From NCBI GenBank assembly GCA_017469845.1, contig JAFUFP010000047.1, forward strand, positions 1 to 64,000: a DNA stretch of 64,000 bases, written 5' to 3'. Position numbers and translations under genes: made by a program. Positions within the stretch are counted from its first letter, which is position 1. The number at the start of each line of letters is the position of its first letter. This document shows, piece by piece, positions 53,608 through 61,110 of the stretch. This DNA is from Bacteroidales bacterium. GTDB lineage: Bacteria > Bacteroidota > Bacteroidia > Bacteroidales > UBA932. The notes under the pieces were generated by a model. That model ran no database searches and was not told where the DNA came from. It saw nothing but the letters and a program-made list of their open reading frames with translations.

Positions 53608-56600
53608 TTAAAGGGTTATGCTGATTCCGGCGGTGAAGGATCTGGGAAGCGGCGGCATTCCGAAATCCATTCCCTGGACGAGGCCGTTCGTGCCTCCGCG
53701 GCTGACGTTCACTTCCGGATCGGGTCCGGTGTACTTGGTGAGGAGGAAAAGGTTTCCCGCGGAAACGTTTATCGATGCCTTCTCGAGTCCTATCCTGCTG
53801 ACCCACTTGGAAGGAAGGGTGTAGGAGAGGGAGACGCTCTTCAGGCGAAGGAAGGATCCGTCCTCGACGACGCGGCTGCTCTGTCCCTCGTAGTTGAAGC
53901 TTCCGTCGGCGTTGGCGGTACTCTTGGGGCGGGGAAGGACTCCTGTGTCACCGGGATTCTTCCAGTAGTTTACCGAAGAGGATTGCATCGAACGGGTTAT
54001 ACCTCTTGTTCCGCCCGATTCAAGGAACATCCTGGTGTAGTTGAACACCTTGTTGCCTACCTTGTAGTAGAAGCTCATGTCGAAGCTGAACGCTCCGATG
54101 GTGAGGGCGTTACGGAATGTTCCCTCGATCTTCGGCCATGCGTTTCCGACGACCATTTTGTCGTCGACGGTTATCTTGCCGTCACCGTTGAGGTCCGTAT
54201 AGATGGCGTCACCGGTCTGGGGGTCAACTCCCTTGTATTCATACACCCACATCGAATAGAGGGGATGTCCTTCGAAGAGTTTGAAGGGTGTGTAGTTGCC
54301 CGATATGTCGGAAGTGAGCTTCTCGATCCGGTTACGGTTGTGGGCGAGGGTGAATGTCGTCCTCCAGGAAACGTTCCCGCGGCTGATGTTCAGCGAGGAA
54401 ATGCTCAGCTCGATACCCTTGTTGCTCATTTCTCCGGAGTTGGAGACGATGGAGGTGAATCCTGTCTTTCCGGGAACGGACTGGGGAAGGAGAAGGTCGT
54501 AGGTGTATTTGTCGTAGTAGTTGAACTCCAGGTCAATCCTCTGGCGGAAGAGGGAAGTGACGATTCCGACGTTCCACTGGCGGGTTGTCTCCCACTTGAG
54601 GTCTGGATTACCGAGCTGCTCGGGTGCGAGACCGGCCGCTCCGTCATAGTTGGCTCCGCCGTTCCAAAGGGAGAGCGAAGCGAAGTCTCCGATGTTCTCG
54701 TTTCCGCCCAGTCCTATGCTGGCCTTCAGGCGTAGGCTGTTCACGTAGTCGTTCACCGGGAAGAACTTCTCGTTCATTATGTTCCATGATCCTCCGATGG
54801 CGGGGAAGTAGCCGAAGCGGTTGTTCTTTCCGACCCTTGACGAGCCGTCGGCCCTCATGGTGAAGTCGATGCTGTAACGGTTGTCGTACATGAGGTTCAC
54901 TCCTCCGAAAACGGAGGCGAGGGCGGAACTCGTTCCGGTCGCGTCAGCGGTCTGGACCGCCGAGGAGGTTATCCTCTTGAGCTGGTTCGAAGGGAAACCT
55001 TCACCCCTCAAGTAAGATGACTGGACGAGGGTCTTCTGGAAGGAGGCTCCGAGGAACCCCGAGAAATTGAACTTGTCCCCGAAGCTGTGGAGGTAGTTCA
55101 GAAGGACTTCCGCCGAGAAGATGTTGCTCATCGTGCTTCCTTCAACTGCGGCTCCGTTGGGCTGACCGTAGATGAGGAAAGTGTTGTAGTAGAACTGTTC
55201 ACGGTAGTAAGTCCTGTCGTTGTTGGCGCTTCCCTTCAGCGAGAGGCTCTCGTTTATGTCCCAGTTCACCGAGAGGGAATTGGTGGTCCTGAAGTTGGAT
55301 GAACTTCCGTCCCAGTTGTCGAGGATAGCCTGGTGGTTGTCGAAGGATGTGGGCTTGTTGTAGGTGCCGTCCTCTTTGAATACGGGCTGGAATGTCGGCG
55401 TATGGAGAGCGGCCTGGAAGAGTCCGGCAGGGCCGTCGCCAAGGCGCATGAGGTTCCTTGCGGTGTAGACCACCGAGTTGCTGGTCGAGACCTTGAGCTT
55501 TTCGGTTATGAAATGGTCAAGGTTGAAGCGCAGGCTTCCCCTTTTGAAGTCGAGAAGCTTCAGGGTCGACTCCTCGTCGGTGTACTCTCCTCCTATATAG
55601 AAACTCGTGTTGGAGTTTCCGCCGGATAGGGAGAGGTTGTAGGTCTGCTGGATGGCGGTGCGGAAGATGTCCGAAAGGCGGTCTACGGTGATCTGCTCTT
55701 CGGGGCTTCCGTAGGCGGGATAGCCTGTGACGGCTTCGCTTTTCGGCCTGAAAGGCCTCAGGGCGGGATCCTTCCCGTCGTTTATCCAGGCAGCGTTCAC
55801 CAGGTCAGCGTGCTGGGGGCCAGTTACCAGGTCCCAGAGGTTCGTCGCCTTCTGCACTCCCAGTTGGGCCTTGAAGTTGATTCTCGTCTTCTGGCCCATT
55901 TCACCCCTTTTCGTGTTGATGATGATGACGCCGTTTGCGCCCCTGGCGCCGTATGAAGCTGTCGCCGAGGCGTCCTTGAGGACCGTTATCGAGAGGATGT
56001 CATCGGGGTTTATGTCGGAAAGGGGGTCTATCGCGAAGCCTCCGAGGTCCGTCTGGGCTGGGTTGTCGGTCGAGACGAACACTCCGTCCACTATGTAGAT
56101 GGGGGTGTTCGACGCCGAAATCGAAGTCGCTCCGCGAAGCCTCACCATCGCCGAGGATCCGGGGATTCCGGAGTTGTTGGAGATGAGAAGGCCCGGGACT
56201 GAGCCCTGGATCTTGTCGTTGATGTCGGATGAATGGATGTTCTCGATGTCTCCGCCCTTGACCGTGGAAGTGGCGCTGGTCATGGCGTTCTTCACGGTCT
56301 TGGCGTAACCCACGACGAGGACCTCGTCGATTTTCTGGCCGTCCTCTTCAAGAAGGACTTTCACCGGGGAATCGGCGTTCTGGAGGGTCACGGTCGAAGT
56401 TGAATATCCCAGGAAGGTGACTTCAAGCGATACGGGGAATTCACCCTTGTAGCGGATGGAGAAATCTCCGTTGAAGTCCGCTATGGCGCCTCCCGACTTG
56501 TCCGAAAGGGCGATGGCTGCTCCGGTGAGGGGCTGCTTGGAGTAGGCGTCGAGGACCGTTCCTTTGATGATGACTGTTTTCGTCTCTTCGTCTCCTCCGT

Positions 56601-56697
56601 CTGGACCATCGGGGCCGTCGGCATATGCGACGAAGGCGGGGAGTGGTGTGAGGATCAGAATGAGACTCGGAAAGAGAGTTTTGAAAAATGTTTTCAT
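53608..56697 (-). CDS. SusC/RagA-family transporter of the peptide-type locus
   Basis: A 1029-residue TonB-dependent outer membrane protein. Signal peptide, a short Asp/Gly/Pro run (DGPDGPDGGDEE) after cleavage, a carboxypeptidase-regulatory-like domain (about 45-120), the TonB-box-like DEVLVVGYAKTVKNAMTSA, plug with VRLRGATSISAS, PIYIVDGVF and DASATASYGARGANGVIIINTKRG, then a barrel. No STN domain. It lies 20 bases after the symporter gene and 13 before its SusD, so all five genes are likely one transcript. Confidence 0.95.
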   Translation of the reverse strand: MKTFFKTLFPSLILILTPLPAFVAYADGPDGPDGGDEETKTVIIKGTVLDAYSKQPLTGAAIALSDKSGGAIADFNGDFSIRYKGEFPVSLEVTFLGYSTSTVTLQNADSPVKVLLEEDGQKIDEVLVVGYAKTVKNAMTSATSTVKGGDIENIHSSDINDKIQGSVPGLLISNNSGIPGSSAMVRLRGATSISASNTPIYIVDGVFVSTDNPAQTDLGGFAIDPLSDINPDDILSITVLKDASATASYGARGANGVIIINTKRGEMGQKTRINFKAQLGVQKATNLWDLVTGPQHADLVNAAWINDGKDPALRPFRPKSEAVTGYPAYGSPEEQITVDRLSDIFRTAIQQTYNLSLSGGNSNTSFYIGGEYTDEESTLKLLDFKRGSLRFNLDHFITEKLKVSTSNSVVYTARNLMRLGDGPAGLFQAALHTPTFQPVFKEDGTYNKPTSFDNHQAILDNWDGSSSNFRTTNSLSVNWDINESLSLKGSANNDRTYYREQFYYNTFLIYGQPNGAAVEGSTMSNIFSAEVLLNYLHSFGDKFNFSGFLGASFQKTLVQSSYLRGEGFPSNQLKRITSSAVQTADATGTSSALASVFGGVNLMYDNRYSIDFTMRADGSSRVGKNNRFGYFPAIGGSWNIMNEKFFPVNDYVNSLRLKASIGLGGNENIGDFASLSLWNGGANYDGAAGLAPEQLGNPDLKWETTRQWNVGIVTSLFRQRIDLEFNYYDKYTYDLLLPQSVPGKTGFTSIVSNSGEMSNKGIELSISSLNISRGNVSWRTTFTLAHNRNRIEKLTSDISGNYTPFKLFEGHPLYSMWVYEYKGVDPQTGDAIYTDLNGDGKITVDDKMVVGNAWPKIEGTFRNALTIGAFSFDMSFYYKVGNKVFNYTRMFLESGGTRGITRSMQSSSVNYWKNPGDTGVLPRPKSTANADGSFNYEGQSSRVVEDGSFLRLKSVSLSYTLPSKWVSRIGLEKASINVSAGNLFLLTKYTGPDPEVNVSRGGTNGLVQGMDFGMPPLPRSFTAGISITL

Positions 56698-56716
56698 GTA
56701 CACGCTAACTTATTGT

Positions 56717-57955
56717 CTATTTGTTGTTTTTGTCTATATCTATCGTAAGGTGTTCCCCTTCTGAACGGGCGACTATCGCCGCGACGCAGGTGTCTCCGTA
56801 CACGTTCACCGCCGTTCTCAGCATGTCTAGAATCCTGTCGACTCCGATCACAAGGCCGATCCCTTCTGCGGGTAGGCCTACAACGGAGAGGATTATGGCC
56901 ATCATCACCATTGCGGACATCGGCACACCGGCGGAGCCGATCGCGCAAAGAAGACTCATAAGGGATATCATCACTGTCTGGAAGAAGGTGAGGGGGACTC
57001 CGTAGACCTGGGCGACGAAGATGACGGCCACGCACTCCAGAAGGGCGGCCCCGTTCATGTTGATTGTGGCTCCGAGGGATACGGTGAAGTCAGCAACCCT
57101 GGACGACACCCCGTCCTTTTCCTTAACGGCCTGGAGCGTAAGGGGAAGGGTCGCTCCGGAGGATGCGGTTGAAAAGGCTGTGAGAAGCGGAAGCCCCATA
57201 TTGCGGAAGTGCTTCATCGGATGGACTTTGCCAAGGAAACGAAGAAGCAGGGGAAGCGTTATGAATGTCTGGATGAGAAGTCCCGCGGTGACCGTAAGGA
57301 CGTACATCAGCATTCCGCCAAGAAGAGCTCCTATATCCCCGGCGTCGGCGAACTGCTTGGCCACGATCGCGAAAACTCCCAAGGGGGCGAAGCGGATGAC
57401 GAAGGTCATCATCTTGAGGGTTATCTCGTAACCTCCCTTGAGGATTGGAAGAAGGGCGTTCCTCCCTTCGGGGGATATCCTGGTGACGAAGAATCCGACA
57501 AGGATGGAAACGAAGATCACGGGGACCGTGTTGTTCTGCGAAAAGGCGTAGAATATGTTCGACGGGATGAACCCGGACACGATGTCGGTGGGGGAGAACT
57601 GCCCCACCTGCGATGGCATGTCGGAAGGAAGGGTGATCCCTTCCACCGATGCTCCGGGACGGATCGCCCAGACAAGGAGAAGTCCCGTTGCGATGGCGAG
57701 AATCATCGTGAGGACATACATCCCCATGGCCTTGCCGCCGATTCTTCCGAAAGATCCGCCCTTTTCCGAACAGATGCCTTCCACGCTCGTCGAAACGGAG
57801 AAGAATATCACCGGGACGATGAGCATGCAAAGGGCATTCATGAACAGGTTGCCGATCCATCTTATATATGGTACGACGGAGGGCAGAAAACTCCCGCAAG
57901 CCATTCCGAGAAGCAGCGCGAGAATGATCTGGAGGTAGAGAGGAAATTTTTTCAC
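56717..57955 (-). CDS. Dicarboxylate/amino acid:cation symporter (DAACS family)
   Basis: A 412-residue inner membrane protein with the glutamate-transporter fold. Family blocks: TAFSTASSGATLPLT (hairpin 1), LGATINMNGAALLECVAVIFVAQ (quoted here in part; the NMDGT motif is NMNGA), and GSAGVPMSAMVMM (hairpin 2), followed by GVDRILDMLRTAVNVYGD. Relatives (GltP, DctA) import glutamate, aspartate or C4-dicarboxylates with protons or sodium. It is the first gene of the leftward SusCD/cyanophycinase operon, so aspartate or glutamate freed from the polymer is a likely cargo; this is inference. Confidence 0.9.
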   Translation of the reverse strand: MKKFPLYLQIILALLLGMACGSFLPSVVPYIRWIGNLFMNALCMLIVPVIFFSVSTSVEGICSEKGGSFGRIGGKAMGMYVLTMILAIATGLLLVWAIRPGASVEGITLPSDMPSQVGQFSPTDIVSGFIPSNIFYAFSQNNTVPVIFVSILVGFFVTRISPEGRNALLPILKGGYEITLKMMTFVIRFAPLGVFAIVAKQFADAGDIGALLGGMLMYVLTVTAGLLIQTFITLPLLLRFLGKVHPMKHFRNMGLPLLTAFSTASSGATLPLTLQAVKEKDGVSSRVADFTVSLGATINMNGAALLECVAVIFVAQVYGVPLTFFQTVMISLMSLLCAIGSAGVPMSAMVMMAIILSVVGLPAEGIGLVIGVDRILDMLRTAVNVYGDTCVAAIVARSEGEHLTIDIDKNNK

Positions 57956-58017
57956 GTCTTTTTGTTCCTGTAAATACGGTAATCAGTTATCCTTTGGTTC
58001 AGAAAGGATTCCGAGGT

Positions 58018-58025
58018 CAAAGATG
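58018..58025 (-). promoter_or_regulatory. Possible -7 box of symporter-SusCD operon
   Basis: Minus-strand CATCTTTG, one mismatch from TAnnTTTG, 63 bases before the symporter start. Weak evidence; no clear -33 element. Confidence 0.3.
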
Positions 58026-58065
58026 ATTATAAAAGAAGTGCGGGAGGTAAAACTTTCAATCCGAA

Positions 58066-58096
58066 AATTTGTAATAATGTACTTTTTTTACAAATT
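58066..58096. promoter_or_regulatory. Inverted repeat between divergent operon and regulator
   Basis: AATTTGTAA (58066-58074) and TTACAAATT (58088-58096) are perfect 9-base inverted arms with a 13-base spacer. The site lies about 110 bases from the symporter start and 54 bases from the regulator start, a likely binding site for the AraC-type regulator next door. Confidence 0.5.
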
Positions 58097-58149
58097 CTCC
58101 GACGGCGAGTTGTAATTCTTTCCCGAATTAATTGTATTTTCGTTCCGTG

Positions 58150-59931
58150 ATGATTTTTCTTGTCATAATTCTGGCCGTGGTCGCGCTTTGCGCGGCGGCA
58201 TACGCCCTGCATTTCTCCCGCCTTTACAGGAAGGAGAAGGCGATGCGCACGGTCACTTCCGAGACCTCTCCTTCCACCATCCGGGCGATCAATGACCTCG
58301 AGATGGTGCGCCGTCCGGATGAGGTTTTCTTCATAAGGATGGTGAAGGACCTCAAGTCCCCGCTGACCCTTCTTTCGGGTCCTGTGGAGCAGCTCGATTC
58401 CAGCACTTCACTTTCTTCCGAGGACCGGAAGATGCTTCAGGTGATGAAGGGGGCTGTCGGCAGGATGGAGAGGATAGTCGACCAGCTGTCGGATTTCTCG
58501 CAGCCGGACTTCAGGGGCCTCAGGCTGTGCCTCAGCCGCGACTATCCCGTATGCGGGAAGATCCGTCAGGATATGGGGTATTTCCGTTCGAACGCCGATC
58601 TTCTCGGGATAAAGATAGAGGACGGCGGAATCGACGGTGACCTCAGGATACCCCTTGATCTGGAGAAGTTCGACGGCATATTCCAGAACCTTCTGTACTC
58701 TACGCTGAAATTCGTGTTCAGGGAGGGGGAAGTCAGTGTCCGCACCGGAATCCTTTCCGGCGAGGAAGTCTCCCGCCACTCGAGGACTGACTCCTCTACG
58801 ATGGCAGGGAGGTATTTCATGCTGAATATCTTCCATTCGGGTGAGACACTCGACGAGGACGCCCTTGAGGCCATCTTCGGAAGGGAGTACCTCTACTTGG
58901 ATTCCAGGGAATTCGCGGGAGTGGGACTCTATTACGTCAGGGAGCTTACACGTACGCACAAGGGATACATCTGGGCTTCGAATTCGGATGACGGACTCGG
59001 GGTGAACTTCACTCTGGCCCTTCCGGTGGACGGGGACTTCTACGCTGAGGAGGACTACGGCGACGCCCGGGAAGAAAAAGAATCGCCTTCGGTGTCTTCG
59101 CCCTCATCTCAGACCGCACTAGGGGAGGCCTCCGGGCCTGAGAGCGGAGAGGAGCCTTCAGGACTTTCACCGGACCTTCCGACCATCCTTCTGGTTATCG
59201 AGGACCACGACATGCTTTCCTACCTTTCGATCCTTCTCGGCAAGGAATACAACGTCGTAGAGGAAAGTGACAACGCCGGAGCCATGGAATCGATTTCGGA
59301 AAGGATGCCGGATGTCGTCATATCCGATGTCAGGAATCCTTCCGGAGGGGCGATAGACCTTTGCCGCGCCATCCGAAGAAATGACCTTACCTGCAGGATA
59401 CCTTTCATCCTGCTTACGGACGAGAAGAAGGATGAAGGAAACATTGACGCCCTGCAGTCGGGCGTTGACGCGATGCTCGAAAAACCTTTCAAGCCGGCGA
59501 TGCTTTCCGCCCTCATCACTTCGCTCCTTCGCCGCCGTGACCTTGCGAAGGGACACCTCATCGACCCCGACGGGATGGTTTCCCATGGGAACGACACCGC
59601 CATAGTTTCGGAAGAGGACCGTCTTCTTTTCGACGCCCTCTGCTCCGTCATCAGGGAGCAGGCTTCCAATCCGGACCTCACCGTTCCGCTTCTTTGCGAA
59701 ATGCTCCACATCTCCAGGACCAAACTCTACAACAAGGTCAACGGCATTGTCGGGATGTCCCCAAAACGGTTCATCCACGAATACCGCCTCAAGATAGCGG
59801 CGCAGATGCTCTCCGAAGGGATTATGACGGTTGGGGAAGTAGCCGACGCGACCGGGTTCAATTCCCTGTCGTACTTCTCCAAGGCTTTCCGCAAACGCTA
59901 CGGGAAGATGCCTTCCAGCATGAAAAAATAG
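58150..59931 (+). CDS. Shortened hybrid regulator with degenerate kinase core
   Basis: A 593-residue protein. One N-terminal membrane segment (1-20), no periplasmic sensor. Residues 62-118 align with HisKA, but the His of SHExRTP is Lys66 (VKDLKSPLT). The ATPase domain (about 165-292) keeps Asn180 and the G2 loop GVGLYYVREL, while the DxGxG loop is replaced by HSGET. After an acidic linker comes a receiver (343-455) with Asp393 (ISDVRNP), Thr423 and Lys445, then an AraC-type HTH (about 500-593). Kinase activity is therefore unlikely; it may be phosphorylated by another kinase or act without phosphate. Divergent from the symporter-SusCD-cyanophycinase operon. ATG 58150 is preferred to a TTG at 58132. 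Confidence 0.88.
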   Translation: MIFLVIILAVVALCAAAYALHFSRLYRKEKAMRTVTSETSPSTIRAINDLEMVRRPDEVFFIRMVKDLKSPLTLLSGPVEQLDSSTSLSSEDRKMLQVMKGAVGRMERIVDQLSDFSQPDFRGLRLCLSRDYPVCGKIRQDMGYFRSNADLLGIKIEDGGIDGDLRIPLDLEKFDGIFQNLLYSTLKFVFREGEVSVRTGILSGEEVSRHSRTDSSTMAGRYFMLNIFHSGETLDEDALEAIFGREYLYLDSREFAGVGLYYVRELTRTHKGYIWASNSDDGLGVNFTLALPVDGDFYAEEDYGDAREEKESPSVSSPSSQTALGEASGPESGEEPSGLSPDLPTILLVIEDHDMLSYLSILLGKEYNVVEESDNAGAMESISERMPDVVISDVRNPSGGAIDLCRAIRRNDLTCRIPFILLTDEKKDEGNIDALQSGVDAMLEKPFKPAMLSALITSLLRRRDLAKGHLIDPDGMVSHGNDTAIVSEEDRLLFDALCSVIREQASNPDLTVPLLCEMLHISRTKLYNKVNGIVGMSPKRFIHEYRLKIAAQMLSEGIMTVGEVADATGFNSLSYFSKAFRKRYGKMPSSMKK

Positions 59932-59937
59932 GGGAGT

Positions 59938-60873
59938 CTATCTTCTTCCCTTAGATTCCAGATATTTGATGAGGAATTCCGGACGGTCGGTCTGGATTAT
60001 CGATGTGCCCAGATCCAGGATCGGCCCGTAAACTGAGTCGGGGTTCTCCGAGTCGAACGCCTTGTCGTCCTCGTATCCGCCGCAAAGCGAAGCCCAGATC
60101 GTGTTGACCCAAATCTTCGAGCCGCTTTCCTTTATCCTGCGGGCGATGTCCTTCACCCCGTCGTCGAGAGAGGAGAAGCAGATTTCGTAGGCCATCTGCG
60201 TCTCTCCGGAAGAAAGGTACCCGTCGAACCTTTCCTTTCCCGTATCGGAGTTCACGTCGAGAACCGGCATGAACATCATGTTATGGTCGAAAGCTGAGAA
60301 CTTCTCCTTGTATTGGGGATAGGATACGCTTCCTTTCATCAGAACTTCGTCCGTCATCCCCAGTTCATCGGTGAGGGCGAGTACCTCTTCATAGAGGTCA
60401 TACCCGTGGTCGACGTTGACGACGATCCTGTCCTTGCACAGAAGGAGGGCTTCCCTGAGTGTCGGGATCTTGATTCCCGGCCTTTCGATTCCGTGTCCGC
60501 TTTTGAGGTTGAACTTCTGAAGTTCCTCGTAGGTATAGTCCCTTATGAGTCCGCTCCCGCTTGTGCAGCGGTTGAGGGTCTGGTCGTGGCTGAGGACAAG
60601 GACGCTGTCCTTTGTCATCTTGATGTCCAGCTCCATCACGTCAACCCCCATCCTTATCACCGATTCTATGGCCGGAAGGGAGTTCTCCGGGTAGTTTCTC
60701 CAGTCGCCCCTGTGGGAGACCACGACTACATATCTTGAATCGGGATCGTGCAGGGCGGCGACGACCTTTTCGGCCTTGGTGGAGTATGCGGGCTCCTTTT
60801 TCTTGGAGCAGGAAACGGCACACAGCGAAAGAATTACGATTGCACTGACGGAAAGGAATGCTGTTCTTTTCAT
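59938..60873 (-). CDS. Glycerophosphodiester phosphodiesterase lipoprotein
   Basis: A 311-residue lipoprotein (Cys22). The GDPD motifs are complete: SHRGDWRNYPENS (His54, Arg55, Glu63), MELDIKMTKD (Glu81, Asp83) and LSHDQTLNRCT (His96), with NVDHGYDLYEE later. These enzymes hydrolyse glycerophosphodiesters to glycerol-3-phosphate and an alcohol, using a divalent metal, here in the periplasm or at the outer membrane. Convergent with the regulator gene, six bases apart; not part of its operon. Confidence 0.9.
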   Translation of the reverse strand: MKRTAFLSVSAIVILSLCAVSCSKKKEPAYSTKAEKVVAALHDPDSRYVVVVSHRGDWRNYPENSLPAIESVIRMGVDVMELDIKMTKDSVLVLSHDQTLNRCTSGSGLIRDYTYEELQKFNLKSGHGIERPGIKIPTLREALLLCKDRIVVNVDHGYDLYEEVLALTDELGMTDEVLMKGSVSYPQYKEKFSAFDHNMMFMPVLDVNSDTGKERFDGYLSSGETQMAYEICFSSLDDGVKDIARRIKESGSKIWVNTIWASLCGGYEDDKAFDSENPDSVYGPILDLGTSIIQTDRPEFLIKYLESKGRR

Positions 60874-60920
60874 TGGAGGAGGGGTTTATAGGGGCCTGTC
60901 TTGGAGGACGGGAACTCCGA

Positions 60921-60928
60921 CAAAAATA
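60921..60928 (-). promoter_or_regulatory. -7 box of GDPD gene
   Basis: Minus-strand TATTTTTG, exact TAnnTTTG, 47 bases before the GDPD start codon. Confidence 0.45.
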
Positions 60929-61035
60929 GGGAAAAATTCTCTTGTTGATATGATTCCCATAAATATGTCAATGCTTTTCGCCGGAAATATGCTCCCGTTC
61001 GTTGAAAAGATTTCCCCGAAGGGGGGATACCTTGT

Positions 61036-61043
61036 TAATATTG
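61036..61043 (+). promoter_or_regulatory. Probable -7 box of beta-helix lipoprotein gene
   Basis: TAATATTG, one mismatch from TAnnTTTG, 67 bases before the ATG at 61111. Confidence 0.35.
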
Positions 61044-61110
61044 CGCAAAGATTTCCCGAGAGGGAAAAAAAGACTGTACTGGAATAATGAACCGAAAAAA
61101 GAACCACGCC

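Noticed and set aside
53404..54735. 443-codon open frame on the plus strand across SusD/SusC
   Set aside because: Antisense to conserved SusC/SusD sequence; no promoter, leader or domain.
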